DNA of 64,000 bases, from contig JAFDXF010000006.1 of the NCBI GenBank assembly GCA_018268055.1, forward strand, positions 1-64,000, in the 5' to 3' direction. Under the pieces are notes generated by a model. The model searched no databases. It had not been told where the DNA came from and worked only from the letters and a program-made list of their open reading frames with translations. Below are positions 44,624-53,239 of the stretch, piece by piece; the first letter of the stretch is position 1, and each line of letters starts with the position of its first letter. Made by a program: the position numbers and the translations under genes. Origin of the DNA: Bacteroidota bacterium (GTDB taxonomy: Bacteria; Bacteroidota; Bacteroidia; Chitinophagales; Chitinophagaceae).

Positions 44624-45253
44624 TTACAGTTCTTTCATCAATCGTATTTGATTTCGATAAAGCAGTAGTTTTTTATCGTTTTCTAATTTTTTGAGCAAGC
44701 GTGATATAACGACTCTGGAAGAAGCTAATTCTGAAGCAATTTGTTCGTGAGAGATATTCAGTAATGGCGAGCCTGTCGCTTTTGATTTTTCTTTGAGATA
44801 ATGTACTAAGCGTTCATCTAATTTTTGAAATGCTACCTGATCGAGTGTTGTTAATATTTCTTGAAATCGGGTGCGAATAGTACGCATTACAAAACTTTTC
44901 CATGAAGGATAAATAGACAGCCATTGATCCATAACCGCTACAGGGAGTGCCAGCAGTTCCGTATCTTCTTCGGCTACTGCACGTACTTCGCTCGGATACT
45001 GTTGCATACAACAAGTAAATGTCATGGCACAACTTTCACCGGGATTTATATAGTAAAGTAATAAGTCTTTTCCTTCTTCATCCGGTCTGGAAATTTTTAG
45101 CAAGCCTGATAAAACAAGTGGAAAGGCTCGCACGGTTTGACCTGCATCAAGCATTACTTCATCAGCTTTAAGTGAAATATATTGTGCGTTTTTATCGATA
45201 GCTTCGATCAATTCGGGTTCAAATACTTCTTTAAAAAGTTCAACGTGCTGCAT
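44624..45253 (-). CDS. Crp/Fnr family transcriptional regulator
   Basis: This 209-residue protein has an N-terminal cyclic-nucleotide-type beta roll (about 20-120, with NPGESCAMTFTCCMQQYPSE) and a C-terminal HTH (LNISHEQIASELASSRVVIS, then RLLKKLENDKKL). Three Cys residues lie at SCAMTFTCC. There is no N-terminal Fnr Fe-S cluster motif, so any redox sensing would rest on these cysteines. It heads the cluster and probably controls it. A TATCTTTG box ends 4 nt before the ATG, so its mRNA is probably leaderless. Confidence 0.9.
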   Translation of the reverse strand: MQHVELFKEVFEPELIEAIDKNAQYISLKADEVMLDAGQTVRAFPLVLSGLLKISRPDEEGKDLLLYYINPGESCAMTFTCCMQQYPSEVRAVAEEDTELLALPVAVMDQWLSIYPSWKSFVMRTIRTRFQEILTTLDQVAFQKLDERLVHYLKEKSKATGSPLLNISHEQIASELASSRVVISRLLKKLENDKKLLLYRNQIRLMKEL

Positions 45254-45257
45254 GTAT

Positions 45258-45265
45258 CAAAGATA
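45258..45265 (-). promoter_or_regulatory. Bacteroidota -7 box of the crp-like gene
   Basis: TATCTTTG on the minus strand ends 4 nt before the start codon at 45253. Confidence 0.6.
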
Positions 45266-45409
45266 CTGAATTGTGAACTGTCAGAATATTACTACCGTTT
45301 TCCGAAAAGAATATAATCGTAAGAATGGGATGTAGATTTCAAAGTGACACATTCAATGTATTGAACAATCTTTATACTTACTTAATGCCTTTGTGGTAAC
45401 TAAAATATT

Positions 45410-45709
45410 TTATACAGTCGGCGCTTCATTTTTCCAATACTTATGATCCATATAGAAAGTGCCAAATGGTAAAATGGAAGCTAAAAAGGCTATAGCAACC
45501 CACTTCCACGATTTCTTGAAATCTACTTTTACTTCACGGGCAAAAACCAAAAATGCAACAAAGAGAATACCATGTATGCTGCCCATAATGGTTACAGCCA
45601 TTGGCATGTGTGCAAAATATTTTAAAGGCATTGCAATAAAAAGTAAAACAACAAAAGAGATACCTTCGGCAATCGCAATCTTTCTAAACCAGCTAAAATT
45701 TTTATTCAT
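45410..45709 (-). CDS. DUF3817 membrane protein
   Basis: This 99-residue protein has three hydrophobic segments and the DUF3817 pattern: FRKIAIAEGISFVVLLFIAM near the start, then MGSIHGILFVAFLVFAREVK and the last helix AIAFLASILPFGTFYMDHKY. The function is unknown; the family is widespread and often encoded with metabolic genes. It lies 9 bp after mqnC on the same strand and is probably cotranscribed with it. Confidence 0.85.
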   Translation of the reverse strand: MNKNFSWFRKIAIAEGISFVVLLFIAMPLKYFAHMPMAVTIMGSIHGILFVAFLVFAREVKVDFKKSWKWVAIAFLASILPFGTFYMDHKYWKNEAPTV

Positions 45710-45718
45710 TGTTTAATC

Positions 45719-46843
45719 CTAATAGTCTATTACTTGTTCTATAATTGTTTCTGGAATTTCACGCCATTCATATTTCTGTGTACGCAATTGCGGTTCAAAT
45801 CCGGCATCTCGAATTGCTTGCTGAATGGTTTTGTATGTAAATCTATGTGGCGAGCCGGCAGCACTCACTACGTTTTCTTCTATCATAATGGAGCCAAAAT
45901 CATTGGCGCCTGCATGCAAACAAATAGAGGCTGTTTGCTTTCCAACAGTAAGCCAACTTGCTTGTATGTTTTTAATGTTTGGTAACATAATGCGGCTGAG
46001 TGCCAACATACGAATGTATTCTTCTGTAGTAGTAAGATTATGCACACCTCTTATTTTGGCCAGCAGTGTATCCACGTCTTGAAAAGTCCATGGTATGAAT
46101 GCAAGAAACCCATTGGCGTCAGCAGGTTTTCTGCTTTGAACCTCTCTTATTTTAACCAAGTGCTCAAAACGTTCTTCAATGGTTTCAACATGGCCAAACA
46201 TCATAGTAGCGCTGGTAGTAATATGCAACTTGTGTGCTTCATGCATGATGTCTAACCACTCTTGTGCGCCACATTTTCCTTTGCTCACCAATCTTCTTAC
46301 TCTATCTACTAAAATTTCTGCACCTGCACCGGGCAATGAATCCATTCCCGCTTCCTTTAACGCCATCAACACTTCTCGGTGCGTAGATTTTTCTAACTTA
46401 GTAATGTGTGCAACTTCGGGCGGGCCTAATGCATGTAGTTTAATAAGCGGATATTCATTTTTAATTGCTTTGAATGTATCCACATAAAACTGTAAGCCTA
46501 AATCGGGATGATGGCCGCCTTGCAGCAGTAATTGATCGCCGCCAAACTTCAATGTTTCTTCAATTTTTTTTCTGTAGGTAGGCATATCTGTTATATATGC
46601 TTCCTTGTGTCCGGGTATGCGATAGAAATTACAGAATTTACAATTGGCAATGCACACATTGGTTGTGTTTACATTTCTATCTATCTGCCAGGTAACCTTG
46701 CCGTGTGGCACTTGCTTTTTGCGCAGCTCATCAGCAATGAACATTAAATCGGTGAGTGGCGCATGATGATATAGATAAACACCTTCTTCTACTGTCAGAA
46801 AACCAAAATCAGCAGCTTTCTGATATAACGCTTCTAATTGCAT
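45719..46843 (-). CDS. mqnC: Cyclic dehypoxanthinyl futalosine synthase
   Basis: This 374-residue radical SAM protein has the cluster motif C-x3-C-x2-C in NTTNVCIANCKFCNFYRIPG. Further family segments are LLQGGHHPDLGLQFYVDTFK, GAGAEILVDRVRR and HAGANDFGSIMIEENVVSAA. These match MqnC, which closes the cyclic intermediate in the futalosine route to menaquinone, the usual route in many Bacteroidota. ATG 46843 is preferred; the longer frame opens at TTG 46864, which would lie upstream of the promoter box. The other mqn genes are not in the window. Confidence 0.9.
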   Translation of the reverse strand: MQLEALYQKAADFGFLTVEEGVYLYHHAPLTDLMFIADELRKKQVPHGKVTWQIDRNVNTTNVCIANCKFCNFYRIPGHKEAYITDMPTYRKKIEETLKFGGDQLLLQGGHHPDLGLQFYVDTFKAIKNEYPLIKLHALGPPEVAHITKLEKSTHREVLMALKEAGMDSLPGAGAEILVDRVRRLVSKGKCGAQEWLDIMHEAHKLHITTSATMMFGHVETIEERFEHLVKIREVQSRKPADANGFLAFIPWTFQDVDTLLAKIRGVHNLTTTEEYIRMLALSRIMLPNIKNIQASWLTVGKQTASICLHAGANDFGSIMIEENVVSAAGSPHRFTYKTIQQAIRDAGFEPQLRTQKYEWREIPETIIEQVIDY

Positions 46844-46847
46844 GGCG

Positions 46848-46855
46848 CAAAGGTA
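46848..46855 (-). promoter_or_regulatory. Bacteroidota -7 box of mqnC
   Basis: TACCTTTG on the minus strand ends 4 nt before ATG 46843, pointing to a leaderless mRNA and supporting the shorter start. Confidence 0.6.
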
Positions 46856-47001
46856 CAACGCCAAAGAATATAAAGTAGGGGAATGATTGGATTGGTTGCA
46901 GGCAACCTATTTGCAAAATACAGACATAAGATAGCCTTCAATTGAGCATTAGCATATTTTTGTTACTTTCCTTTACTTCAAAAACTATTAAGGCAGCTAA
47001 T

Positions 47002-47355
47002 TTATTTTTTATAAATCATATAGGTTTTTGTCGCTTCCGGAATACTCGGATATAAATTTTGAATTCTAATTGTATTGTTGTCAACTTTTTCAAAATCAAA
47101 TTCTTGTTGATGACCTTGATTTGCCCCATTGGGTGTTAATATTATTTTTGTTTGAGTGATTGAATAGTTGAATGTATCGGCGATACTACTTCCAGTTTCA
47201 GTTTTTATAACCCAATTCCCAGTTGTAAAATTTAATTGAGAACGTCCAAAGACAGGGTTATTTTCAATAAAAAATCCGTTAATGGTAATTGGATTATTTT
47301 TCTTGCAAGTGATGAATAAGGAACAAAGAATTATACTGAAGAATAGCTGCTTCAT
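47002..47355 (-). CDS. Small lipoprotein of unknown function
   Basis: This 117-residue protein has a signal sequence and lipobox (LFITC, Cys near residue 17) followed by KKNN. The mature part is beta-strand rich with an alternating pattern (GNWVIKTETGSSIADTFNYS). This suggests a small lipocalin-like or Ig-like domain of the kind common in Bacteroidota lipoproteins; I do not recognise a named family. It stands alone between mqnC and another lipoprotein gene. Confidence 0.75.
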   Translation of the reverse strand: MKQLFFSIILCSLFITCKKNNPITINGFFIENNPVFGRSQLNFTTGNWVIKTETGSSIADTFNYSITQTKIILTPNGANQGHQQEFDFEKVDNNTIRIQNLYPSIPEATKTYMIYKK

Positions 47356-47525
47356 AAATGAATATTTAAAGATAGACCATATAGTGGGTGTTATAGCTGC
47401 TTTATGATTTTATTGTAGCCCTGACCCCAACAGAACTATTTATCAACCCAATTACTGTTCACAAAAACCATAAAATTTATTTGGTTTTATGCACAGTTCA
47501 TGTTAGGTGGCATGTGCCTCGTTCG

Positions 47526-48119
47526 TCAATACACCCGAAAACAATAATAAGCGTAACCATTATTGTCAAATTGAGTTACTCCTGGATAAAAGCCTGGAAA
47601 ATAATTATTATACATTAGCCAGTGCTTGTCTGGCGTTGCAATGTTTACTCTTAAACCAGCTTCATAAGAATTATTTATTTTGATAGCCCCGGGTTGCGGT
47701 GTAACCTGAAAATAATAAACACCTTTTGTTGGGGGAACAAGATTTAGAATTGCCTCGTATGGCTTTGCTGCAGTTGAAACATAGACACCATGTCCATCAA
47801 ATGATCCTTTTGAAATAAATATATTATTGGAAGACGTAATTCTTGTACCAATTTTTGTAACTGTGTCCACAATGTAGAATGTACAGTCATACCAGCCCAT
47901 TTGTAATGAACTGACAGGAATTCTTTGGCTAACACCCTGCAATGTGTCAGGGATTGTTAACGTAATTTTCAAAGTGTCCCCTAAATGTAAAGTTTCTGCG
48001 CTGTTATTTATTGTAGCGTTGAGTTTAACATAATCAGCATCAGGATTTTTAGGTGGCGGGTCACCATGACAACCAATTAACATGCTACACAGCAAAGTAA
48101 AAAAGATATTCTTGTTCAT
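47526..48119 (-). CDS. Lipoprotein of unknown function
   Basis: This 197-residue protein has a lipobox (MLIGC, Cys near residue 17) followed by a Pro-rich linker (HGDPPPKNPDAD). The mature region is beta-rich, with TLHLGDTLKITLTIPDTLQG resembling an Ig-like or DUF5034-type domain. No catalytic motif is seen. It follows the HELGH lipoprotein gene on the same strand, but a strong terminator hairpin lies between them, so expression may be independent or reduced. Confidence 0.75.
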   Translation of the reverse strand: MNKNIFFTLLCSMLIGCHGDPPPKNPDADYVKLNATINNSAETLHLGDTLKITLTIPDTLQGVSQRIPVSSLQMGWYDCTFYIVDTVTKIGTRITSSNNIFISKGSFDGHGVYVSTAAKPYEAILNLVPPTKGVYYFQVTPQPGAIKINNSYEAGLRVNIATPDKHWLMYNNYFPGFYPGVTQFDNNGYAYYCFRVY

Positions 48120-48130
48120 AATATTAAAAT

Positions 48131-48163
48131 TTAAAAGCAGAGGGGCAATACGCCCCTCTGCTT
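48131..48163 (-). terminator. Intrinsic terminator after the HELGH lipoprotein gene
   Basis: A 12-bp stem, AAGCAGAGGGGC / GCCCCTCTGCTT, with a 5-nt loop is followed on the minus strand by TTTTAAATTTT. It sits between the metalloprotease-like gene and the next lipoprotein gene. Confidence 0.85.
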
Positions 48164-48168
48164 AATAA

Positions 48169-49974
48169 TTATTTATCACATTCTAAACGATAATGAGAAA
48201 ATAAATTCCTTGTTAGGGTTTGGTCAAATGCTGGATAGGTTGACAAAAACTGTTCTCTGTAATCACACATGTTGTTGGTGTTTGAATTGAAAACAGCATA
48301 CATTAATGGAATACTTGAGCCTCCTACAGCGTCCCAAAACTCAAAGGGATTTGTATCGGTGTCAATTAAATCATGATAAATCCCTGTAGGAATCCAGTTA
48401 TTGTCAAACCAATCCTCGTATTCCAATGCAAAAGGGTAGTTAATGAAATTGCCTTGCATTTCGCTATATTTCCATCCTGTTGTCCCGTATTTTTTAAGGG
48501 CATGTTCTGTTCCAATGTATTCTGCCCAGCTTTCACCAACTTGTACCTTTCCCCAATTATCATTGTCGCCCGGTTCACCATAGAGATATTTTGTTTTCCA
48601 ATGCCTTTTCTCTGCCCACGACATACTGATATACCAGCCCCAGCCCAATTTCCTATATTCAGAAGCATGGCCAAGTTCATGAAATACTGTTTGAGCAAGT
48701 CTTGAATTATAATGCTGTGGAGCTGTATTGCCACATACACGAAAAGTCATGTCCGGTAATAAGCCATGCAGTAGCTCCAATAATTTACCTGTAACAGGAT
48801 TCTCCAATAGATTTTCAAGAAAATAGTCGGTATATTCTCCTCCGGTTTCGTGGTAAAGCATCGGTGTACTGGCACTACCGAAATCACCTTTGTCTGCCCA
48901 ATGGGCATAACAAATCATGTGATTAGGAGCATTGTAAATACCTTCCTGTGCAGTATAAATATCGTCAAAATAATAGCCGTTTAAAATCTGGCTCCAATAA
49001 CGTACTTGTGTGTGTCCGTAAAAATCAAAATTTACATCATCCCTCATTTGGCAGGCGCCAACCCAACCTTTAATATGAACAGAACCAACAACGAAGTTGA
49101 TAATTAATTGAGGAATTACCTGATACCAGGGGCCAATAGTATTAAAAGGCTTTACATTTACCCTATCACTTTTGGCATGTGTACCCATAATAGTACCTGC
49201 ACTGAAACGCCACGGAAGTTGATAATTACCGTTTGCATCTGTATAAGAATGAATTGGTATTCCAAATACCAACCCCCAAACCTGCATACCTCTCACAGGT
49301 TCTAATCTTCCGAAACCACCTGAACCATTTGGTAATTCTTCATCCCAATAACGGACATATCCGTGGGGTCTTTTGAATAAACAAATTCGTAACGCTTCAA
49401 TCTGGCTTTCTGATGCTCCCGCTTCTCTATAAGCCTGAAACTGTAAGGCTGTGTCTTCTTCGGGGATTAAGCCAAGTGTATCAATAAATTGTTTGGTTAA
49501 TGAGGTTGCGTTTCTAAGTTGTGGAAGCGAAGTGGTGTTTTCAATATTGGTGACACCATAAATAAACCCATCTATTAATTGGTTCTTTTTGTCTTCGTCA
49601 AGAGCAAATGTTTCGTTGTATAATGCAGCATTAGCGAAAGGGAAATCAAGCAGTTTAACTGTTGAATCATTTTCTAATTCCTTAAATAGCTGTTGAGATA
49701 ACTGGTTGGGGTCAAATTTGAAGTAAACGTACTGGGGCAGTCCGGTAATGTTAATTCTTGATTTAACTTGATTTTTTTCAGATAATGTTTGTTGTGCTTT
49801 TTGTACGTTTCGTAATGAGTACGGATTAGCAGTTAATGGTAATTGAATTTTTTGTTGTGCAGTTACATTGCTGTCATTTTTTATATCCTTTTGACAGGAG
49901 GTAAATAAGATTACCGATAGGCCGGCAGTAATTGTCCATGTCGTGATGGTTCGTAATGTGTTTTTGATTTTCAT
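48169..49974 (-). CDS. Large lipoprotein with HExxH metalloprotease-like motif
   Basis: The product is 601 residues from ATG 49974; a longer frame opens further upstream at a TTG without a signal-like start. A lipobox (LFTSC, Cys near residue 27) indicates export. The central part has PVRGMQVWGLVFGIPIHSYT and DANGNYQLPWRFSAGTIMG, an Ig/CarboxypepD-like strand pattern. Near residue 432 is HELGH in AQTVFHELGHASEYRKLGWG, a zincin-type motif, followed by a conserved Glu in VGESWAEYIGTEHAL (possible third ligand). Zinc-protease function is inferred from this motif. I cannot assign a named family. A strong terminator follows. Confidence 0.78.
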   Translation of the reverse strand: MKIKNTLRTITTWTITAGLSVILFTSCQKDIKNDSNVTAQQKIQLPLTANPYSLRNVQKAQQTLSEKNQVKSRINITGLPQYVYFKFDPNQLSQQLFKELENDSTVKLLDFPFANAALYNETFALDEDKKNQLIDGFIYGVTNIENTTSLPQLRNATSLTKQFIDTLGLIPEEDTALQFQAYREAGASESQIEALRICLFKRPHGYVRYWDEELPNGSGGFGRLEPVRGMQVWGLVFGIPIHSYTDANGNYQLPWRFSAGTIMGTHAKSDRVNVKPFNTIGPWYQVIPQLIINFVVGSVHIKGWVGACQMRDDVNFDFYGHTQVRYWSQILNGYYFDDIYTAQEGIYNAPNHMICYAHWADKGDFGSASTPMLYHETGGEYTDYFLENLLENPVTGKLLELLHGLLPDMTFRVCGNTAPQHYNSRLAQTVFHELGHASEYRKLGWGWYISMSWAEKRHWKTKYLYGEPGDNDNWGKVQVGESWAEYIGTEHALKKYGTTGWKYSEMQGNFINYPFALEYEDWFDNNWIPTGIYHDLIDTDTNPFEFWDAVGGSSIPLMYAVFNSNTNNMCDYREQFLSTYPAFDQTLTRNLFSHYRLECDK

Positions 49975-50722
49975 AAACCGTTGTTTAAAGTTAATAAATA
50001 AAAATGTCTCGTAAAACTTTAGTGTGTCGCCGCTTGGCATTGTCACCAACTCTTATAAAACCATCCGACAAGCCCACCTAAAAAAACTCGTGGTTAAAAG
50101 ATATTGGCGGGCTTGTCGGTTTACATTTTCGTTGGCCGACGTTTGTGCTGTTTGTATGGTACAAAGTATTCTTGTAGTTGTTGGTCAGCGCAGTTTTTGG
50201 TGAGCGGGTTGAATACTTTTTAAAGAACATTTAATCTAAGTTAATACAATAGCTGCATATAGCGATTAAATTTTTCAAAAACAGACATGGCAAAGCCAAC
50301 ATCCTTCGGGGATGTAAAAAAGTGAAAACATTATTAGTTCGTATGGTACATCGGCTTGTTTAAAAAGTAGTCTGTCCTGTTGGTTAAATAATGAGATAAA
50401 ATCATTTTAAACTACCTTAAACATTCTATACGCCTTTCCGTACAATCAGAAACGTTTAACCCAAATTAAACTATCTTCAACAACCTTAAACAATTATTAA
50501 CCCTGCTCAATAGATATTCCCCTGCTCAAAAGCTGCCGGATAGAAACGGATACCCCGCTGAAGGCTTTGTGCTCGGGCTCTTGTGGCGGAGTAGGAGTGG
50601 ATAGCCGGAACCCCGAAAGTTAAATAGCGAACAAAAAGCTGATAGCCTTAAATTTTCTTTATTAAGTCAAATTAAACTATATTGATGTGTTTTTATAAAC
50701 TAACCGAATTAAATTGAATTGA
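49975..50722. other. 748-bp non-coding stretch with inverted repeats and a GC-rich block
   Basis: No gene is supported. At 50065-50075 and 50109-50119 there is an 11-bp perfect inverted repeat, CCGACAAGCCC / GGGCTTGTCGG, around a 33-nt AT-rich loop. At 50299-50315 there is a small ACATCC-TTCGG-GGATGT hairpin. At about 50535-50625 a block richer in G+C than its surroundings (with ATACCCCGCTGAAGGC and TAGCCGGAACCCCG) could fold and might be a small RNA or the scar of a lost element. The last 80 bp are AT-rich and should hold the promoter of the next gene. Confidence 0.55.
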
Positions 50723-51916
50723 ATGAGGAAAAAGGCGTTGATATTATTTTTCTTTTCATGTTTTATTTCTTTATTTATTAAAGCCCAAGAAGTTTTTGTA
50801 GAGCCACCTGCAAAATTGTTGACTACCGTTCCTTTCACACAACTTACCGGAGGTATTATTATCCTGCAGGCGAAACTGGGCGATTATCCTGATACGTTAA
50901 ACTTTGTATTAGACACCGGTAGTAGCGGCATCTCTTTAGATTCTACAACAGCAGATTATTTACAATTAAAACCTATACCAACAGAGAAAACAATTAAAGG
51001 AATTGCAGGTACACATAAAGTAAGTTTCTTGTATAATCAAACTTTGCATTTCCCCGGATTAGACATCGACAAACTTAATTTCCATATAAATAATTACGAT
51101 ATTCTGAATGCTGTTTATGGTGAGCGCATTGATGGCATTATCGGTTACTCAGTAATCAGTCGCTATATTTTAATGTTGAATTATGATAGTCTTAGAATTT
51201 CATTTTATGCGCCGGGGCAATTGAAATATCCGAAAGGCGGTTATCTATTGAAACCATCTTTGAACTTGCTGGTTGCACAAAATTTAACTGTTAAGGATTA
51301 CCGTTCTGTTTCTACTCGTTTTTTATTTGATATAGGCGCTGGCGTTTGTATGTTACTATCCAAAGAGTTTATCAACGATAGCAGCTTGTTTGCAAAAGGA
51401 AAAAAATTTTGGTCAAAGGAAGGAGAAGGGTTAGGCGGCAGACTTGATATGGATTTGACATTGCTGAAGGAAGTAAGAATTGGCCCTTATCATTTCAAGC
51501 GAGTGCCTGTTCATGTGTTTGATGATAAACACGATGTAACAAGTTATCCTTATATGGGCGGATTGATCGGTAATGACATTCTTCGAAGATTTAATACAAT
51601 CTTTAATTATCCCAAAGGAGATATTTATCTGATGCCGAACAGTCGGTTTTCAGAACCTTTCGATTATTCTTATTCGGGATTGGAATTATATCTTGTAAAT
51701 GGAGTAATAATCGTTGGCGATGTGGCAAAAGGCTCTCCGGCAGAGGCGGCAGGACTAAAAGAAGGCGATGAAGTATTGGCTGTTAATAAAAATTTCACTC
51801 AAAACTTGAATCAGTTTAAAGTAGCTCTGCAAATTCCTAATGAAAAAGTAAAAATTCTCTATCGTAGAAATGGCGAATTGAATGAAGTAGAGTTTAAAGT
51901 AAAGAGTATTTTGTAA
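50723..51916 (+). CDS. Secreted retropepsin-like aspartyl protease with PDZ domain
   Basis: This 397-residue protein has a signal peptide (LILFFFSCFISLFIKAQ). It contains two aspartyl-protease-like halves: one with the active-site motif FVLDTGSSGISLD (near residue 72) and IDGIIGYSVI, the other with FLFDIGAGVCMLLS (near residue 200) and GGLIGNDIL. A C-terminal PDZ domain follows (about 315-397: VAKGSPAEAAGLKEGDEVLA). Each half keeps an Asp, so a single chain may form the whole active site. The substrate is unknown. It lies 73 bp before the M16 pair, and all are likely envelope or secreted peptidases. Confidence 0.86.
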   Translation: MRKKALILFFFSCFISLFIKAQEVFVEPPAKLLTTVPFTQLTGGIIILQAKLGDYPDTLNFVLDTGSSGISLDSTTADYLQLKPIPTEKTIKGIAGTHKVSFLYNQTLHFPGLDIDKLNFHINNYDILNAVYGERIDGIIGYSVISRYILMLNYDSLRISFYAPGQLKYPKGGYLLKPSLNLLVAQNLTVKDYRSVSTRFLFDIGAGVCMLLSKEFINDSSLFAKGKKFWSKEGEGLGGRLDMDLTLLKEVRIGPYHFKRVPVHVFDDKHDVTSYPYMGGLIGNDILRRFNTIFNYPKGDIYLMPNSRFSEPFDYSYSGLELYLVNGVIIVGDVAKGSPAEAAGLKEGDEVLAVNKNFTQNLNQFKVALQIPNEKVKILYRRNGELNEVEFKVKSIL

Positions 51917-51951
51917 GTACTTTGTTGTAATGCCGCACACAAAATTTTAAG

Positions 51952-51959
51952 TACCTTTA
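51952..51959 (+). promoter_or_regulatory. -7-like box of the M16 pair
   Basis: TACCTTTA, 30 nt before the ATG of the catalytic M16 gene, is one base from TAnnTTTG. Confidence 0.4.
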
Positions 51960-51989
51960 CCAACTTTATTTTACAAATTTTAATTACCT

Positions 51990-53228
51990 ATGATACAGTT
52001 TGACCGTTTTACTTTAGCCAATGGTTTAAGAGTGATTGTACATCAAGATACCAGCACGCCTATGGCAGTGATGAATATTATGTACGATGTAGGTGCAAGA
52101 GATGAAAATCCTGAGAAAACTGGCTTTGCACATTTGTTCGAACACTTGATGTTTGGCGGTTCTATTAATATTCCATCTTATGATGAACCGCTGCAAATGG
52201 CCGGTGGAGAAAATAATGCTTACACTACCAATGATTTAACCGACTATTATATTCAGCTGCCGGCAGAAAATTTAGAAACGGCATTTTGGTTGGAAAGTGA
52301 TCGTATGTTGTCCTTGGCATTTGGAGAAAAAAGTTTGGAAACGCAGCGCAAAGTTGTTTGCGAAGAGTTTAAAGAACGATACCTCACCAAACCTTATGGT
52401 GATGTGTGGCACAAATTAAGAGAGCTGGCATATAAAAATCATCCATACAGGTGGATGACTATTGGAAAAGAATTGTCACATATTGAAAACGCAACGCTGG
52501 AAGATGTAAAAAAATTTTTCTTCAAACATTATCGCCCGATGAATGCCGTATTGGTAGTAGCGGGAAATGTGTCAACAGAAAAAGTGAAAGCACTTGCCAA
52601 CGAATGGTTTGGCGATATTCCTTCCGGCGAAAAATATGTGCGCAACTTGCCACAAGAGACGGAACAAAATGAAGAACGCAGATTGGAAATAAAAGCAGAT
52701 GTACCGTTGGATGCATTGTATAAGTGCTGGCACATGGGTAGTCGTTTAGATAAGAGCTATCACGTTGCAGATTTGCTTACGGATATTCTAAGTGGTGGCG
52801 GCTCATCAAGGTTATATCAGAAATTGGTAAAAGAAAAAAAACTATTTAGCAGCATTGAATGCCATCAAATGGGTAGTACCGATGCAGGCCTTGTAGTGGT
52901 AGAAGGCAAATTAGTAAAAGGGGTAAAGATGGAAGATGCAGAGAAAGCAGTGGATGAAGAATTAGAACGAATGAAAAGCGAACTCGTATCTGAAACGGAA
53001 TTGCAGAAAGTAAAAAACAAAACGGAGAGTATGCTTGCTTTTGAAGATATGAGTATTATGAGTAGAGCCACGAGCCTTGCTTATTATGAAATTTTGGGCG
53101 ATGCTGCATGGATGAATGATGAATTGGCAAAATATGCAGCAGTAACAGCCGACGATATTTTAACTGAAAGCAAAAAAATATTCAGAAACGAAAATTGCAG
53201 TACATTATATTATTTGTCCAATAATTAG
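51990..53228 (+). CDS. M16 peptidase, catalytic subunit
   Basis: This 412-residue single M16 unit has the inverted zinc motif H48-L-F-E51-H52 in GFAHLFEHLMFGG and the downstream Glu in KVVCEEFKERYLTKP. There is no signal peptide, so it is probably cytoplasmic, unlike the 952-residue M16 protein at 6.4 kb. It forms an operon with a non-catalytic M16 gene 11 bp downstream; by family knowledge the two should make a processing-peptidase-like heterodimer that degrades or trims peptides. Confidence 0.92.
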   Translation: MIQFDRFTLANGLRVIVHQDTSTPMAVMNIMYDVGARDENPEKTGFAHLFEHLMFGGSINIPSYDEPLQMAGGENNAYTTNDLTDYYIQLPAENLETAFWLESDRMLSLAFGEKSLETQRKVVCEEFKERYLTKPYGDVWHKLRELAYKNHPYRWMTIGKELSHIENATLEDVKKFFFKHYRPMNAVLVVAGNVSTEKVKALANEWFGDIPSGEKYVRNLPQETEQNEERRLEIKADVPLDALYKCWHMGSRLDKSYHVADLLTDILSGGGSSRLYQKLVKEKKLFSSIECHQMGSTDAGLVVVEGKLVKGVKMEDAEKAVDEELERMKSELVSETELQKVKNKTESMLAFEDMSIMSRATSLAYYEILGDAAWMNDELAKYAAVTADDILTESKKIFRNENCSTLYYLSNN

Positions 53229-53239
53229 AAAAAAATATT

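Noticed and set aside
50299..50315. Stray member of the REP-like palindrome family
   Set aside because: The ACATCC-TTCGG-GGATGT hairpin has a different loop and lacks the TTCTATAAACAT flank.
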